The notes under the pieces: generated by a model
What the model was told of the DNA's origin: nothing
Seen by the model: only the letters and a program-made list of their open reading frames with translations
Databases searched by the model: none
Assembly (NCBI GenBank): GCA_007922305.1
Contig: ML677351.1
Span: forward strand, 11,499,165-11,563,164
Reading direction: 5' to 3'
DNA: 64,000 nucleotides
From: Dermatemys mawii
Lineage: Eukaryota; Chordata; Testudines; Dermatemydidae
Part shown: positions 34,701 through 46,171 of the stretch, piece by piece
How the letters are laid out: every line of letters begins with the position of its first letter
Position numbering within the stretch: position 1 is the stretch's first letter
Position numbers and translations under genes: made by a program

Positions 34701-35865
34701 CAATCTGTGCTTAAATTCAGAGGGTGGTTGGAACAGAAGCAAATTGTCTCCATGCAAGAGCCAACAACTCTTGCAAATACATTCTGCATATCCTAGTCCT
34801 CACCTCTTGGTGTGTAGCTGCCAAGGAATTTAATGCAGCTTTGGCTGTCTATAGATTTTTCATGGTAGGGGAGAGAGCAGAACAAGCTCACTAAGTATCA
34901 TCAGAGAAATATATACCTTGGAGGGACAGAGGGGACTTGAGTAGTAACAGGGTAGATCACTGTGTCCTCCCAAGTTTGCTTGGTGATTAGGGAAGTGAAG
35001 AGATCTGCACCTTGATGGATGCCATGCCACTTCAAAAGTATAAACTGGTAATTGCCAGGGATTCCTTTCCAGACACTCACATTTGTGCTCTCTCTCTGGT
35101 AGAAGAAGAGGAAAATATTCCATCTGCAGGGCCCGAGAAGTGATGGAAGCGTTACTTATAGATTATAGATCCACAAGGGGGTGGAATCATGTTTTCAACT
35201 TCATAGGCATGGTGTGAGATTTGGCATCCACAACACTATTCTGTTTTAATTATTAAAATTATTTTCTATGCTGCTTATCAACATAGATTCCAACACCTCA
35301 GAACACTAATGGGTTAGAGGAAGTCCCACCCTTTAGGATCCATGTGTGCTATTCATTTTGAACCCGGTTCTGTGCTGTAAATACATCTGGCCCTGGGTCT
35401 GGCCCTTAGATCTGACTTGAGGTCTTTGTAGGTTTTAGGCAAAATTTACATGCATTGTTTGTTTAAGAGTTTGGGAGTTAGCAGGCTTGAATCTTGTGGA
35501 GAATGATATTTTGCTATCCATAATACCCTTTATCTCCCAGACTGTGTTCAAATAGTTTCTCAGATGTTATCGAGCTCTAGGTGTTAGAGCTCTGTGCCAC
35601 TTATAAAGCATTTCAAATGATTAATTTTAATCCTTGTGCAGTTAATACAGTGAAATGTTTATAAACGTGTAAGCTGACAGGCCCAAAATATAGTCTAGTC
35701 ATCTTTCTTACCAAAAGTCTTTCAGCTCTTTGAAGAGCTGCAATGCTGAGAGTGATAGCTGCAACACTGTTTAAAACAATTGTATTTGTTGTGTGACTCA
35801 TCTCCAGCCAGCCCACAACATTTGGTTTTTTAATGATTTCTGCTTCTAGATACCTTCAGTTTCAT
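31735..35865. other. unassigned AT-rich stretch
   Basis: A phrase near 32215-32400 ('aggtgagttccccaatag' ... 'attgaacctgggtgtcccat') and 'ggcagagggggaattgaacc' recall the 3' half of a MIR/CORE-SINE. Nothing else is recognisable. A poly-A run at 34187-34200 and 'tttctcattacttta' re-uses near 33850-33892 are minor local repeats. Confidence 0.45.
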
Positions 35866-35877
35866 TCATCTCTAAAT

Positions 35878-36491
35878 TGGGTTGACAACTTTCTAATCCC
35901 ACAAGATCAAACATCCTAGCCCTCCCCATTTCATGAGGTCATGCTCCCTACTCCGCCCGTCTCCGTGGCCCTCCCCCCCCGCGCTCAGTACATTCCCCTT
36001 CCCTCGGTAGCTCACTCTCCCTCACCCTCACTCACTTTCACTGGGCTGGGACAGGGGGTTGGGGTATGGGTGGGGGTAAGGTGTGGGCTCTGGGATAGGG
36101 CCGGGATTGAGGGATTTGGGGACCAGGAGGAGGCTCCATTTTGGGGAGGTCTCAGGGTTGGGGCACAGGATTACCTTTGGTGGCTCCTGGTCAGCAGTGC
36201 AGTGGGGGACTAAGGCAGGCTTCCCGTGGTTACCAGCCAATGGAAGTGCAGAGCCGGTGCTCAAGGCAGGGGCAACGCATGGAGCCCTGTGCCCCACCCC
36301 CATCTTGGAGCCAGATATGCTGGCAGCTTCCATAGTGCAGCATGGAACCAGGACAGGTAGAGACTAGTCTGCCTTACCTCTGCAGCACCACCAAACGGAC
36401 TTTTAATGGCCCAGTCAGCAGTGCTGACTGGAGCCACCATGGTCCCTTTTCAACTAGGTGTTCTGGTCAAAACTGGACACTTGGTCACCCT
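35878..36491 (-). mobile_element. non-autonomous element with perfect 10-bp target duplication
   Basis: ATCTCTAAAT occurs on both sides (35868-35877 and 36492-36501). The element between starts TGGGTTGACAACTTTC and ends 'gacacttggtcaccct', so its termini are short imperfect inverted repeats (GGGTTGACAA against GGGTGACCA). It is the reverse-strand relative of 6612-7484 and shares the 'ccagttttgaccagaacacc' phrase in complement. It holds no transposase. Overlapping ORFs on both strands come from its GC-rich body. Confidence 0.85.
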
Positions 36492-36504
36492 ATCTCTAAA
36501 TAAA

Positions 36505-39500
36505 TCTAGGGAATTATTCCATATCCATTGATTCAGTTTCACCTCTTTCATTGCAACTTTGAATAGGATCTCTAGGTATTGCAGAAGCACTACTTCGGTG
36601 CGTCTTCAGACCAGTTCCACAATCATCCAGCCCTTCCTTCAATAACAGCTCATAGCCATTACACTTATTATATTAGTTTATGTTTTAGGCAACCCCAAGA
36701 ACATTTGATCCATATGTTTCTAATTTAACTTTAATTTATACCTTCCAAGGCCTACAGAAGAGGAATATAGACTGTGATGGGTTGACAAAAGACCTTCTAA
36801 GGCCTACAGAAGAGGAATATAGTCTAGCCATCTTACTTACTAAAGGAATGCTCCTCAGATTAATGAAAATACTCTCTTTTTCACTGTCCTCTCTTTACCA
36901 GTAGAAAAGGTTGGGGGAAAAAATATATCAGAACACCACTTTTTATTCATTCAATAGAAGTAATGTGTGATGTCTCTTCTTAATATATTTATTAATGTTA
37001 ACAGTCTGAAATGTTAATGTGAATCATCCTCCACATAGATACGGCCATATCATTCGCATTCAGATAGTAAAGTAAATAAAAGTAATACAAAAGAGCCCAG
37101 AATTTTTTATGAATTGTCTGTTCCCACTGCCATGCACCGCTTTCTGTGGTTGTGATAGTGGAGCACCATAATCAAGGCCAGATTAGGGCATAGTCAAACT
37201 AGGCATGTGCCTAGAGTCCAAAGGTGAGGTAGGAAACCTGAAGCCCAACAAATAAGTGTAGTGTACACTCAACCCAGTCAGGTTGGCCATGCCATGGATC
37301 TGCCAGCACTAGCTGATCATCTTCCTGGTGTTTGACCCTCTGCTCACCATGACAGTGGTAACAGCACCACTCATTCAAATTTAGCCCAACTACCCCTCCA
37401 TCATGACAGAGGTGCACAGCCCCTCTTCTGTCAGTGAGATCAGCACCGTGAGCTACATCAGGAAGAGCAGCCAGTCCTGGCAGAGCCACCATAGTGATTG
37501 TACTCTACAGGTGTTTGTTGTTCATGAGAAGGTATGGTCTTTAAATGTATGTTGCTTAGGTTGATGAGTTATTCTAGTCTTGCCCATATTCTGACTCAGA
37601 TATAATTTGATAATTACATTCACTTAGCCCAGTCCCCTGACAATACAGAGCATGACTGAAGTGTCTCTCTTATATGACTTCCGTCACCATACTCTTCGAG
37701 TGTCTCTTGCATTCATTTATTAGCTCAGCATGTAGATTAATCCCAAAACTCATTTTTAAACAGAGTAATGGTTATTTTTTGATCATTGTCATTTAAATGA
37801 AGAATAATTAATTAAAATAAAACTAATCTGGAATAAATTTTGCTTCACGAAGACAGCTATGGGTAATCACAAAGAAAAATCTGAAAAGGGACCTCTCCAT
37901 CAAGTGGACACCATTAGTAATTCACCAGGTAAGTACTTGGCCATTACTGTGACAACAGAAAATTGTCACAGAGAAAGACACTAGCATGTGAACTTTACAT
38001 TAATTATTTATGCAACCCAGCCAGGTTTCCCTTTTTTGTGGAAGATTGTTTGATATTCCACACTAGTGAATGCATTTTTAGATGATTCTTTCTGAAGAAA
38101 GGATTTCTAAATGGTGTTCACTTGTCAGTCTTGAACTAACTTGGAGAAGGCGTTATTTTTAAAATTATCTTGTCAATTTAAGCATGACACTAGCAGAGGC
38201 AGGTATCAGCAGTTTTCTTCTGATTATGTTAAAATCTCATCTATTATTTAGTTTAAAACTGACAGCATATATTAAGGCTTAATGAAGGCTTTTAGTAATT
38301 CCAAGAGTAAATTTATCTTCCCACATTTTTGGATGTTTCTGTCATTTATGAGGGCTATGATTTGAACAAAAGTTAACCTTAAGAGAGTTTCATTTGAGTT
38401 ACTTTAACTTTAAATAGATAGAACTTTGATTCTGAAAAAAAAAAAAAATCACCCAAACCCTATGTTTAAGATGTGGTTACATGAGGACTAGTTTTAAAAA
38501 CAAGTCAGCAGGGCTTTGTTTTTGAAAGGTCACTTGTTAAAATAGTAATACCTATGGAAGAATAAAACACTAGGAAGTAGTTTGTATTCTGTTTGAAATT
38601 TTAACTGATGTATCATAATGAAGTATGTTTTATATTAATTGTTTTTTGAACTCTTTGAAAAGCGGGAGATTTAAATAATTCTTCAACTTTTGTGGAGTAA
38701 GGAGAATTATCAAAATCATACTCTGAATATATACTTAAGAGCCTAGAGTAATTCTGTTTTGTTTGCTAAGGTAATACAACTGTGTTTTTTAATGAGGAAA
38801 AAATGGTATTGTTTCAGTAATTTTATGCGAGAGATGAGTATTGAGTTACACGGTGGATGAGCTTCCTATCAGACAGTTTTTTAATTTGAACCAACACAAT
38901 TGACAGAAGAATCATACAGCTTATGTTCACTGGTGTATCACAAATTCTTCACAATCAGGGCCCTTTTTTTCTAATTGGTCTTTTCAGACACTCTTAGAAG
39001 TATTGTTTGGTTCAGAATTCAATGAGAATGAAGTTTTATGTTTCGTTTATGGAGTACTTGTTGAAAGATCAACAGCAAATGACACTGGGAAGGTGAATTC
39101 TTAAGTAACATGAATAACAATTCTGAAACTAATATCTGAAAAAGTGAGCCCTGGAGTTTTTCTCTAGACACAGTTGCCAGCATTAGATTTTCCTTCCTTA
39201 CAGTTACACAAAACTGAATTATAGTCTCAGAAGTATTAGCAAATACTCATGATTGTCACATGTGCAAAGGTGGTGTTTAATGTGTTGTGTGTTCCCTTAT
39301 TTGTCGGAGGCAAAAATCAGTGGGCATGTGCTATGTGAGGGTTGAGACACTGCTTAACTGTATCCTTTTACTTGGCATTTCCTTGCAAGTAGGGGCTGTT
39401 GGGAGGATGTCATAACCTCCTTTAATCCTTATACGCTGATCTTAATGTCCTCAAATGTTGTGTTTTAATACTGGAAGTGTGAGAGTTCTTTTCATATCTT

Positions 39501-39665
39501 GTTTCTTCTTGGAGAATTGGAAAGAAGAATAGGTGTCTTCTCCCCTTCCCACCCAAGATATTTTAGTTATATTGCTACTTGGTGAAAGAAACAACCCTAT
39601 GGTGTGTGGAAATAGGCAGGTAATGAGAATGTTTGTGGTGAGGGAAGAGGAGACCGTGAGAGTCT
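36505..39665. other. unassigned stretch, one possible fossil coding segment
   Basis: At 37210-37500 both strands are open for about 90 codons in a locally GC-richer block. The plus-strand reading contains a hydrophobic stretch followed by a Ser-rich one, broken by stops. It could be an old processed pseudogene, but I cannot match it to a family. The rest is AT-rich with no recognised feature. Confidence 0.3.
36740..36825. repeat. two-copy tandem duplication, period 52
   Basis: 'accttc[c/t]aaggcctacag' plus 'aagaggaatatag' occurs starting at 36740 and again at 36792, with a spacer 'gtgatgggttgac' between. Confidence 0.9.
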
Positions 39666-39667
39666 TC

Positions 39668-39790
39668 AGCAGGGGTGGGCAAACTTTTTGGCCCGAGGGC
39701 CACATCGGGGTTCAAAATTGTATGGAGGGCCGGGTAGGGAAGGCTGTGTCTCCCCAAACAGCCTGGCCTCACCCTCTGTCTAACTCCCTC
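39668..39790 (+). mobile_element. hAT element, 5' terminal fragment
   Basis: It starts 'caggggtgggcaaacttttt' and continues 'ggcccgagggccacatcgg', 'gtatggagggccgggtag' and 'cccaaacagcctggcc'. This is the start of a common hAT family in turtles. No matching right end follows, so it is truncated. Confidence 0.7.
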
Positions 39791-39794
39791 CCAT

Positions 39795-40875
39795 TTCCTG
39801 CTTCATGAAATAGTTGCCATCTTTACTGAGGACACCTTGTGGCTTCAGTTCCACAGAAAACAAAGGAAGACAGGGGCCATCCTTATGTAAGGGTAGTCTC
39901 AGTTTCATATTAGGCTTCAGTGAAATTAAATCATCTTCCTTAAGGGTTGTTTGAGGTTTCGGTCCCATTAGAAACATTTGGAGATGTTACCATCTTTTAC
40001 AAGGGGCATCCACTTGCTAGTATGATACTGGTCCTTCCAACAGAGGGAATTAGTACCTTCAATTCTTTTGAGTGGCATGACTGTAATTTATGAAAAAGGA
40101 AACTGTTGTGAGTAGAGGAAAAAATGTCAATCCAATAGAAAATGTAAGAAAAGCAGTCTTAAATAACTTTGCTTACATACAACTTAATTTCTCCTCATGT
40201 GCATTAATTAGTAGTTTACAATAAGTTCAAATTATATGGAAGGTGTGAATGATGATAAACTAGCCATTTCTTAGCGAAAGAGTTCTAAAAAAAAAAAAAG
40301 TGAGGAACCGCAGAAATAGGATTCCTAAAGGCCCAATCTTTAATTATTTTTAACTCATAAGTTGGCAGATTTATTTGAAAATCTCCTGCAAAATAAATTT
40401 TTACTTACAAATTGTGTGCTGTGAGTTTGGGGAATAGAGACTCTGTATTCTGCTTAAATCACAGGATAATTCCTTGCTTTAAGTTAATAACTGCATCCAA
40501 CCTTAATATAGAGGTGCTCTCTACATAGAATTACATTTAAAAAATAAACTGTGATAAAAGAACATTATGGTTGCAAAGTCAAGCATTCAAAAATTAGGAA
40601 ATGCCAGAATTTAGGTTGAGTGTACAGCCTTAGTTTGGCTCCTTTGTGTGTATGCATTAAGATACAATTGGTAATTGCATCACATACTAGTTTTTACACT
40701 GGACACCTGCCTCATTTGGTGCACAGGAAGAATGGTGCTCACTGAATGAACATTATTCAATATTTCTTTTTTATCCTCATCATTCAATCTGTGGCCCTGT
40801 GCATTATTTACTGTACATCACAAACTGCATATAATACAGATTTATTAACTTTCTACTGAGATTTCCTTCATAGTA
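39795..40875. other. unassigned non-coding stretch
   Basis: No recognised feature. A poly-A tract at 40289-40300. Confidence 0.5.
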
Positions 40876-40879
40876 TCTT

Positions 40880-41290
40880 TGTGTTTTACAAACACTAAGG
40901 ATGGGATGGGGGTGTTATCTGCATTTTACACAGAGGGAACTGAGGCATAGCGATTTCAGCCAAATTTTTCAAGAGTCAACAGATGTTGAGTGCTTTGTTT
41001 GAAAAGCCTATTGTCTGATTTTTTAGATATTTAGTATTATATAGCACATTATATGGGAGCACATCCCTATTGACTTGAATTGCAGTTGTAATTGTTGAGT
41101 ACTTCTACAAATCAGACCCCATCTGTCTGAAGTTCGTAGCCAGAAAATGAAGAATACAGTTAGGGGTCACCTAAGAAAAATTCGGTTTAAGCAACGTGCC
41201 CAGCATAACATAGAAACTCTGTGGCAGAGGCAGGGATAGAATAGAATTACCCAGGGTAGCACTGCAATCACCTGCCTCATTTATTCTGAA
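40880..41290 (+). mobile_element. MIR/CORE-like SINE split by another repeat
   Basis: The first part 'tctgcattttacacagaggg' then 'aactgaggcatagcga' (to about 40960) and the second part 'aagcaacgtgcccagcataa', 'actctgtggcagaggcaggg' (about 41189-41240) are consecutive pieces of a MIR-type SINE. Between them lies the common 'cctattgacttgaattgca' / 'gagtacttctacaaatcag' turtle repeat. An insertion into an older SINE is the simplest reading. Confidence 0.6.
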
Positions 41291-41294
41291 GTGG

Positions 41295-44200
41295 GAAGGT
41301 ATGTGCTGAATGAGAAAGGGGTCTTTTAGACAACCTATTTTTTATTATGCAACTCGATTCATTCTCAGAGCACAGTCTATCCTGTGCACTGAATGAAGCA
41401 GGGGTCCTGTGGAAAAAAATTGTCTGTTATCATATAATTAAAAATTCTGTCATAATTCATAATCACAGGGGGGCTGAATTAAATTTGCACAAGCAACTTT
41501 AATTCCAGTATTTAACTTTTGAGTGCTTGACTTTACAAACTTCAAGTTCCTTGTATGTAATTTTTAATTCATATTAAATAGATATTTTTCCTCTCCTGAT
41601 GAATATATATGAACATATTTAACTATCACAGTACATATAGCACAGTATAACTTGTGTCCTTTGAAAGAAAGTCATCATGGTATATTTACCACATGCAGTA
41701 CAGGATGCAGTTTTAGAGGTGTACATAGTAGGTTAGATTCAAAGTTCCAGTCATTAATCTCTAATCTGCATTTTACAGACCTGAAATTCAACTATTAAGA
41801 ATCCTGCAACTCATTGAAAACAAAGTGCATGTGCAATGTGATGATACAAAGATAAGGGCATCCTTGAGGTTAAAATGCTAATTACATTACAGTAAAAAGG
41901 TAGAGTGAGAGAAGCAGAAATACCCTAGGTGTGTATAATGAGAAAGTAATAGTAATGACAGGAATGCATTAATATTAAACCTTCACTGTATATCTTATCC
42001 TTATTGGACACAGCTGTCGATAAAATATGCCCTTACTCTTGACAAGTAGCTCCTGTGTTCTGCTTGTAGATTAGCTTGCCTCTCTGCTCTGTATTCTTTA
42101 TCTTCATCACTGCACCAGTCCTTTAATTAGGCAGTAGAATCTTCTGCATAGTGATTAGGAAATCACAGTAAAGAAGGTGTTACAAAGAGAGGTTCTGGAA
42201 GCTGCTCAAAATAGCTTTCAGCTTTGGAAATTACTCTATGCTCTGTATAAAGGAAACTGGTGTAGGATTCAGAACAAAGTGACAACTGACCTTCACTTAA
42301 TTTTTGAACTTTCAGTTTAGGAATACTATGCATAATAAAAAGTATTCTGCAATTCACTGGTAGAAAACAATGTTTTTTTAATTGTTATTGTACTGAAATT
42401 CAACATGTTTTGAACAGCCCCAGGTTGATGAAGATTTTGGGTATCAAGGGAAATTATTTTGACAGTCAGTTGAACTGCTTCATATCTTCAGCTAATTATA
42501 CTTAATAAAAACCAAAGTAGCATTTTTATTTAAATTTGTTTCTTGTGGTTCTTTAAACACTTGACACCATGTTGGTTCATTTTTTAAGGAACAGGATACA
42601 TACTTCATTTTCTGTAACTTGGCAACTGATTAACGTTTCTTTTTTATCCTCAGTCCTAATTACTGGCTATGTGAAAATACACATTCTTATTTTAAAAAAT
42701 GTAGAATATACCTTAGTGCTGGCAGGAAGGAACCTCTCTCCTTCAGACTGAGTGCTATGCAGGTGATCTCTTTGGAGGAAGGATATACACAACACCCCTA
42801 TCAAATGTTTTCCATCTGCTTTGGAAAATATTGTTTGTCTTTTCTTTGTGGGAAACATATAGAACCGGAAGCAATACAAAAATATCTATGCTCTCTGGAT
42901 ATGACATAAATATAATGCTGTAGAGAAAACACAAGGAGGTTCAGGAAGGAAATGTGAAGAACCTACAACTAAATGAAGAGATCACTTGCTACATGTGTTC
43001 TGGTCACTGATGTGGCTTTGTCAGTAGAGTGAAGAACCCTTATTGTATGTAGTCTGAGTACATGGTGAAAAGAATATTCACCTGCTGCTGATGGGGTCAG
43101 AAGCCCCATCTCTCTATTATTACAGTAAATAAATGGATAAAATGTATGAGTTAGGCCAGCATTTTCAAAAGTGTCTGCTAATTTATGTGCCTCAATTCGC
43201 ACCTCTTCCTACCCGATTTGAAATACCTGGGCTGTGAGACATCACGTCTAGAAAAAGAAGTGTAATGTGCACCATCTTGGCCAGCACACCAGGGAGCTCC
43301 ACAGATACATGCATGAGCTGCTACAGCTTGAGCTAAGAGCCAATGCTCTGTTGCTGGGGGCTTTAATAACTCATATTCTCTGCAAATGAACAGAGAGGGG
43401 GACTTGAAACTCACAGTCAACAGTGTGTTACACAGGCACAAGCTTTCTCACATTAGACCCTCAAATATTGAGTGAGCACATTACAGAGTTTAGTTACAAT
43501 GAAATGCAGTAAACAGAGACAGTTCTTTGTATTTATGTACCTTTTGGTTGTGGGATAAGTGAGGAAATATCTTTAATAAGACAGAAACATTTAGGTCACA
43601 GGGATAATCTTTTTGCCCAGATGTACTGATGTAAAATGTCTAGACCTGTGGACACTGTCTTCCTGTTTCATTGAACCCAGCTGGTGTGACAGACTGGCTG
43701 ATCCAGAGCCTTGCCAGAGCTGAGACTTCTGGTTAATGGACATTTCTTCTACCTTTATTGCTGATTGAAACAATGAGAAGAAATGGCTGCTTATCAACTC
43801 CTTCTGCTAAAGGTTTCCCATCTTTGTTACTCAAGATTACAACTTGGGGGATTCCTTTTGATGTCTAAGAGACTGAGTGCCTTTCTTCATCAACATTTGG
43901 GTAGGCTACTACCACCTTTTCTTTTGCATGCAGACCTCGCCACACTTCTTTATGTCCTGAGTGAAGTACTGCAAGGAGCTATGCAGGGGGCTATACTTTG
44001 AGCAATTGGAAACTTTGGCTGTTTAGAATTCAGATGCTTGCTTATTGGAAGGTGTTCATTGCAACAAGCATACTACACCTGTGCTGTGTGATCTGCACCA
44101 GTTTGTTTCTGGGGACAATTTAAGGTGTTGGTTTTAACTCAGTAAGTCTTTAAATGGTTTGAGCTGCCCCTCTACTTGTTTGATCGTGTGCCAGTGCATG

Positions 44201-44930
44201 TTCAGTAGGTCACGTGTTGACCTGCAGTTAATATGCAATGCTTGTCTGTTCTTCCAGACCATTCTTGAAGTATGAAACATAAATTATTGTGGGAAGGGTT
44301 AATGGGAAGAGTCTTAGTTATTCAAGGTTTTAGTTTGATCTCCGAACGAGGTTAATTGTGGTATTGTTTTTATTGATTGTTAGATTATATTCTAGATGGG
44401 CACATTTCAAACAAATCAGAGAGGAAGATGAGTCTTAGGGCTAGAGTACTGAACTGGCCCTCTAGATGCTGTAATCAAATAATAATAATACAATAAATAA
44501 TGCTGATGGATGATATGCATTCAATATAAGAAGTTTTTTAAAACAAGCAATGCCACTTTAACTGTTTTAATAAGAGTATAAAATTGTCATTTAATGGAAA
44601 ATTGTCATAAATATAATGTATAACTTGGGGGGAATGTTCCTTTTATATTTTCAGTATTGATTCTTTTTCATATTGTTAATAACCAGTGTGGGAAGTCCGT
44701 AAGGAAAGTTGGTAAGGTTGCCTTTTTTTCAATTTTCTGATGATTATATAACCCTGAGTATTCATGTAATACTGCTATACTACAGCTGCAGTAGGTTGGC
44801 GGCATTGATATGAAATACCCACTATCTGTCACTTTGCAGAAAACGTGTTTATTTTTTTCTTCAAAAATACCACGTTATGTATAACAATATGTAGATCCCA
44901 AGAGTTATAAAGTAAACATTCTATTCAGTG
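41295..44930. other. unassigned non-coding stretch
   Basis: AT-rich DNA. A short 'ccagcattttcaaaagtgtc' phrase at 43157-43176 is a remnant of the same repeat type as at 7530 and 62.0 kb. No exon or RNA gene was recognised. The ORFs are 60-90 codons and lack domains. Confidence 0.45.
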
Positions 44931-44934
44931 TTGT

Positions 44935-45130
44935 TTTCGCTATGTTGGTCCCAGAATATTAGATAGACAAGGTTGGTGAGGTAATATCTTTTATTGGACC
45001 ACTTCTGTTGGTGAGAGACATAAACTTTCAAGCTTACAGTGAGCTCTTCTTGTCTGGTAAACTAACTCAGGGTGTCACCGTTAAATATAAGATTTGAACA
45101 GATTGTTTAGCATAAGTAGGTTAACACATT
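44935..45130 (-). mobile_element. Penelope-like element family B, inverted 3' tail
   Basis: Plus-strand text 'ctatgttggtcccagaat', 'gaggtaatatcttttattgg', 'cttctgttggtgagagacat' is the reverse complement of the family B 3' terminus. The next part ('gaacagattgtttagcataa', 45097-45116) is the inverse of 'ttatgctaaagaatctgttc' at 45643-45662, which is the start of the same 3' UTR in plus orientation. This piece is therefore an inverted copy sitting at the 5' side of the element below. Confidence 0.75.
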
Positions 45131-45686
45131 TGTCATATCTCCACTGCTACAATTATCAACACCACCCACAACACACCTTTCAAGATCCATGGGTCCTACA
45201 CATGCCTGTCACAACATGTGATACACCTCATCCAGTGCATTAAATACCCCAATAACAATTATCTGGGTGAAACCAGATAATCACTAAGCTCTTGAATGAA
45301 CTCTCACGGGAAAATGATAAAAGACAAAATCACCCTATCACCTGTGAGTGAACACTTTTCACAAAGTGATCATTCTGCATCTGACCTATCAGTCCTCATC
45401 CGCGGAGGAAACCTGCACAACACTTTCAGAAGATGAGCCTGGAAGCTTAAATTCATAATGTTGCTACACATTAAAAATCATGGACTGAATAGAGATACTG
45501 GATTATGGGTTATTACAACAACCTGTAACCCACTAACTCCTCCCCTCACATAACTCCCCTCTTACTTTCCTCCCTATAACTGGAAGGGTATTAACAGTCC
45601 ACTTCACTTTGAATGTTCCCTTGAAATGTGTGTGAACTACTTATGCTAAAGAATCTGTTCAAACCTTGTTTTAGCAGTGACATTCT
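45131..45686 (+). pseudogene. GIY-YIG endonuclease remnant of Penelope-like family B
   Basis: The plus-strand translation gives 'GSYTCLSQHVIHLIQC' (about 45189-45240), then 'NYLGET', 'VSEHFSQSDHSASDLSVLI' (about 45342-45400), an Arg/Lys stretch and 'HGLNRDTGLW' (about 45480-45510). This is the order of PLE GIY-YIG domains: substrate strand loops, the 'EHF..SDHS' region and the terminal GLNRD. In-frame stops occur near 45267 and 45439. The 3' UTR start follows to 45686 and is cut by a TTA-flanked MITE. No reverse transcriptase precedes it. The sequence is clearly different from family A. Confidence 0.75.
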
Positions 45687-45688
45687 TA

Positions 45689-45977
45689 GGCCAGGTTTAC
45701 ACTACAAATTTAGATTGTCATAACTAAAACAGATTAAATTGTCATTTTTAATACCCCTGTCGTACATTGCTCAGGGGTATGAAAAATCCACATCCCTAAC
45801 CAACGTAGTGTTACTGACCTAACCTCCCATGTCGAGAGCACTACCAACTCTCAGGGAGGTGGATTAACAACACTGATGAGAGAAGTTCTCCTGCTGGCAT
45901 AGTAGCATCTTCACTACAGCAGCGCAGCTATGCCCAAGCAGCTGCTCCGCTGTAGTGTTGTACATGACGGCAAGCCC
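45689..45977. mobile_element. TTA-flanked MITE, PIF/Harbinger-like
   Basis: TTA lies directly outside both ends (45686-45688 and 45978-45980). The left end reads GGCCAGGTTTACACTA and the right end is the decayed inverse of the family's GGGCTTGTCTACACTA-type terminus. It shares 'gtatgaaaaatccacatccc' with 5533-5761. It abuts the PLE-B remnant. Confidence 0.75.
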
Positions 45978-46171
45978 TTAGTTTCCCAGACCAGAAGAAG
46001 AGCATTTGTATTTAGGACTCTGTTACTTTAAAATCACTATTATTCAGACACCCTTCCCCAAAAAGTTCACTGATTTCTGGTATCACACTCTAATGATGTT
46101 CATGTAATATAGTATACTTTTGGCACCAGAATAAAAGAAAAAAAAGTAGTTTAAAGCAGGATTCAGGTTTA

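Noticed and set aside
37211..37492. 93-codon minus-strand ORF and opposite plus-strand frame
   Set aside because: It could be an old processed pseudogene, but I could not match any protein family and the plus frame has stops. Not called as a gene.
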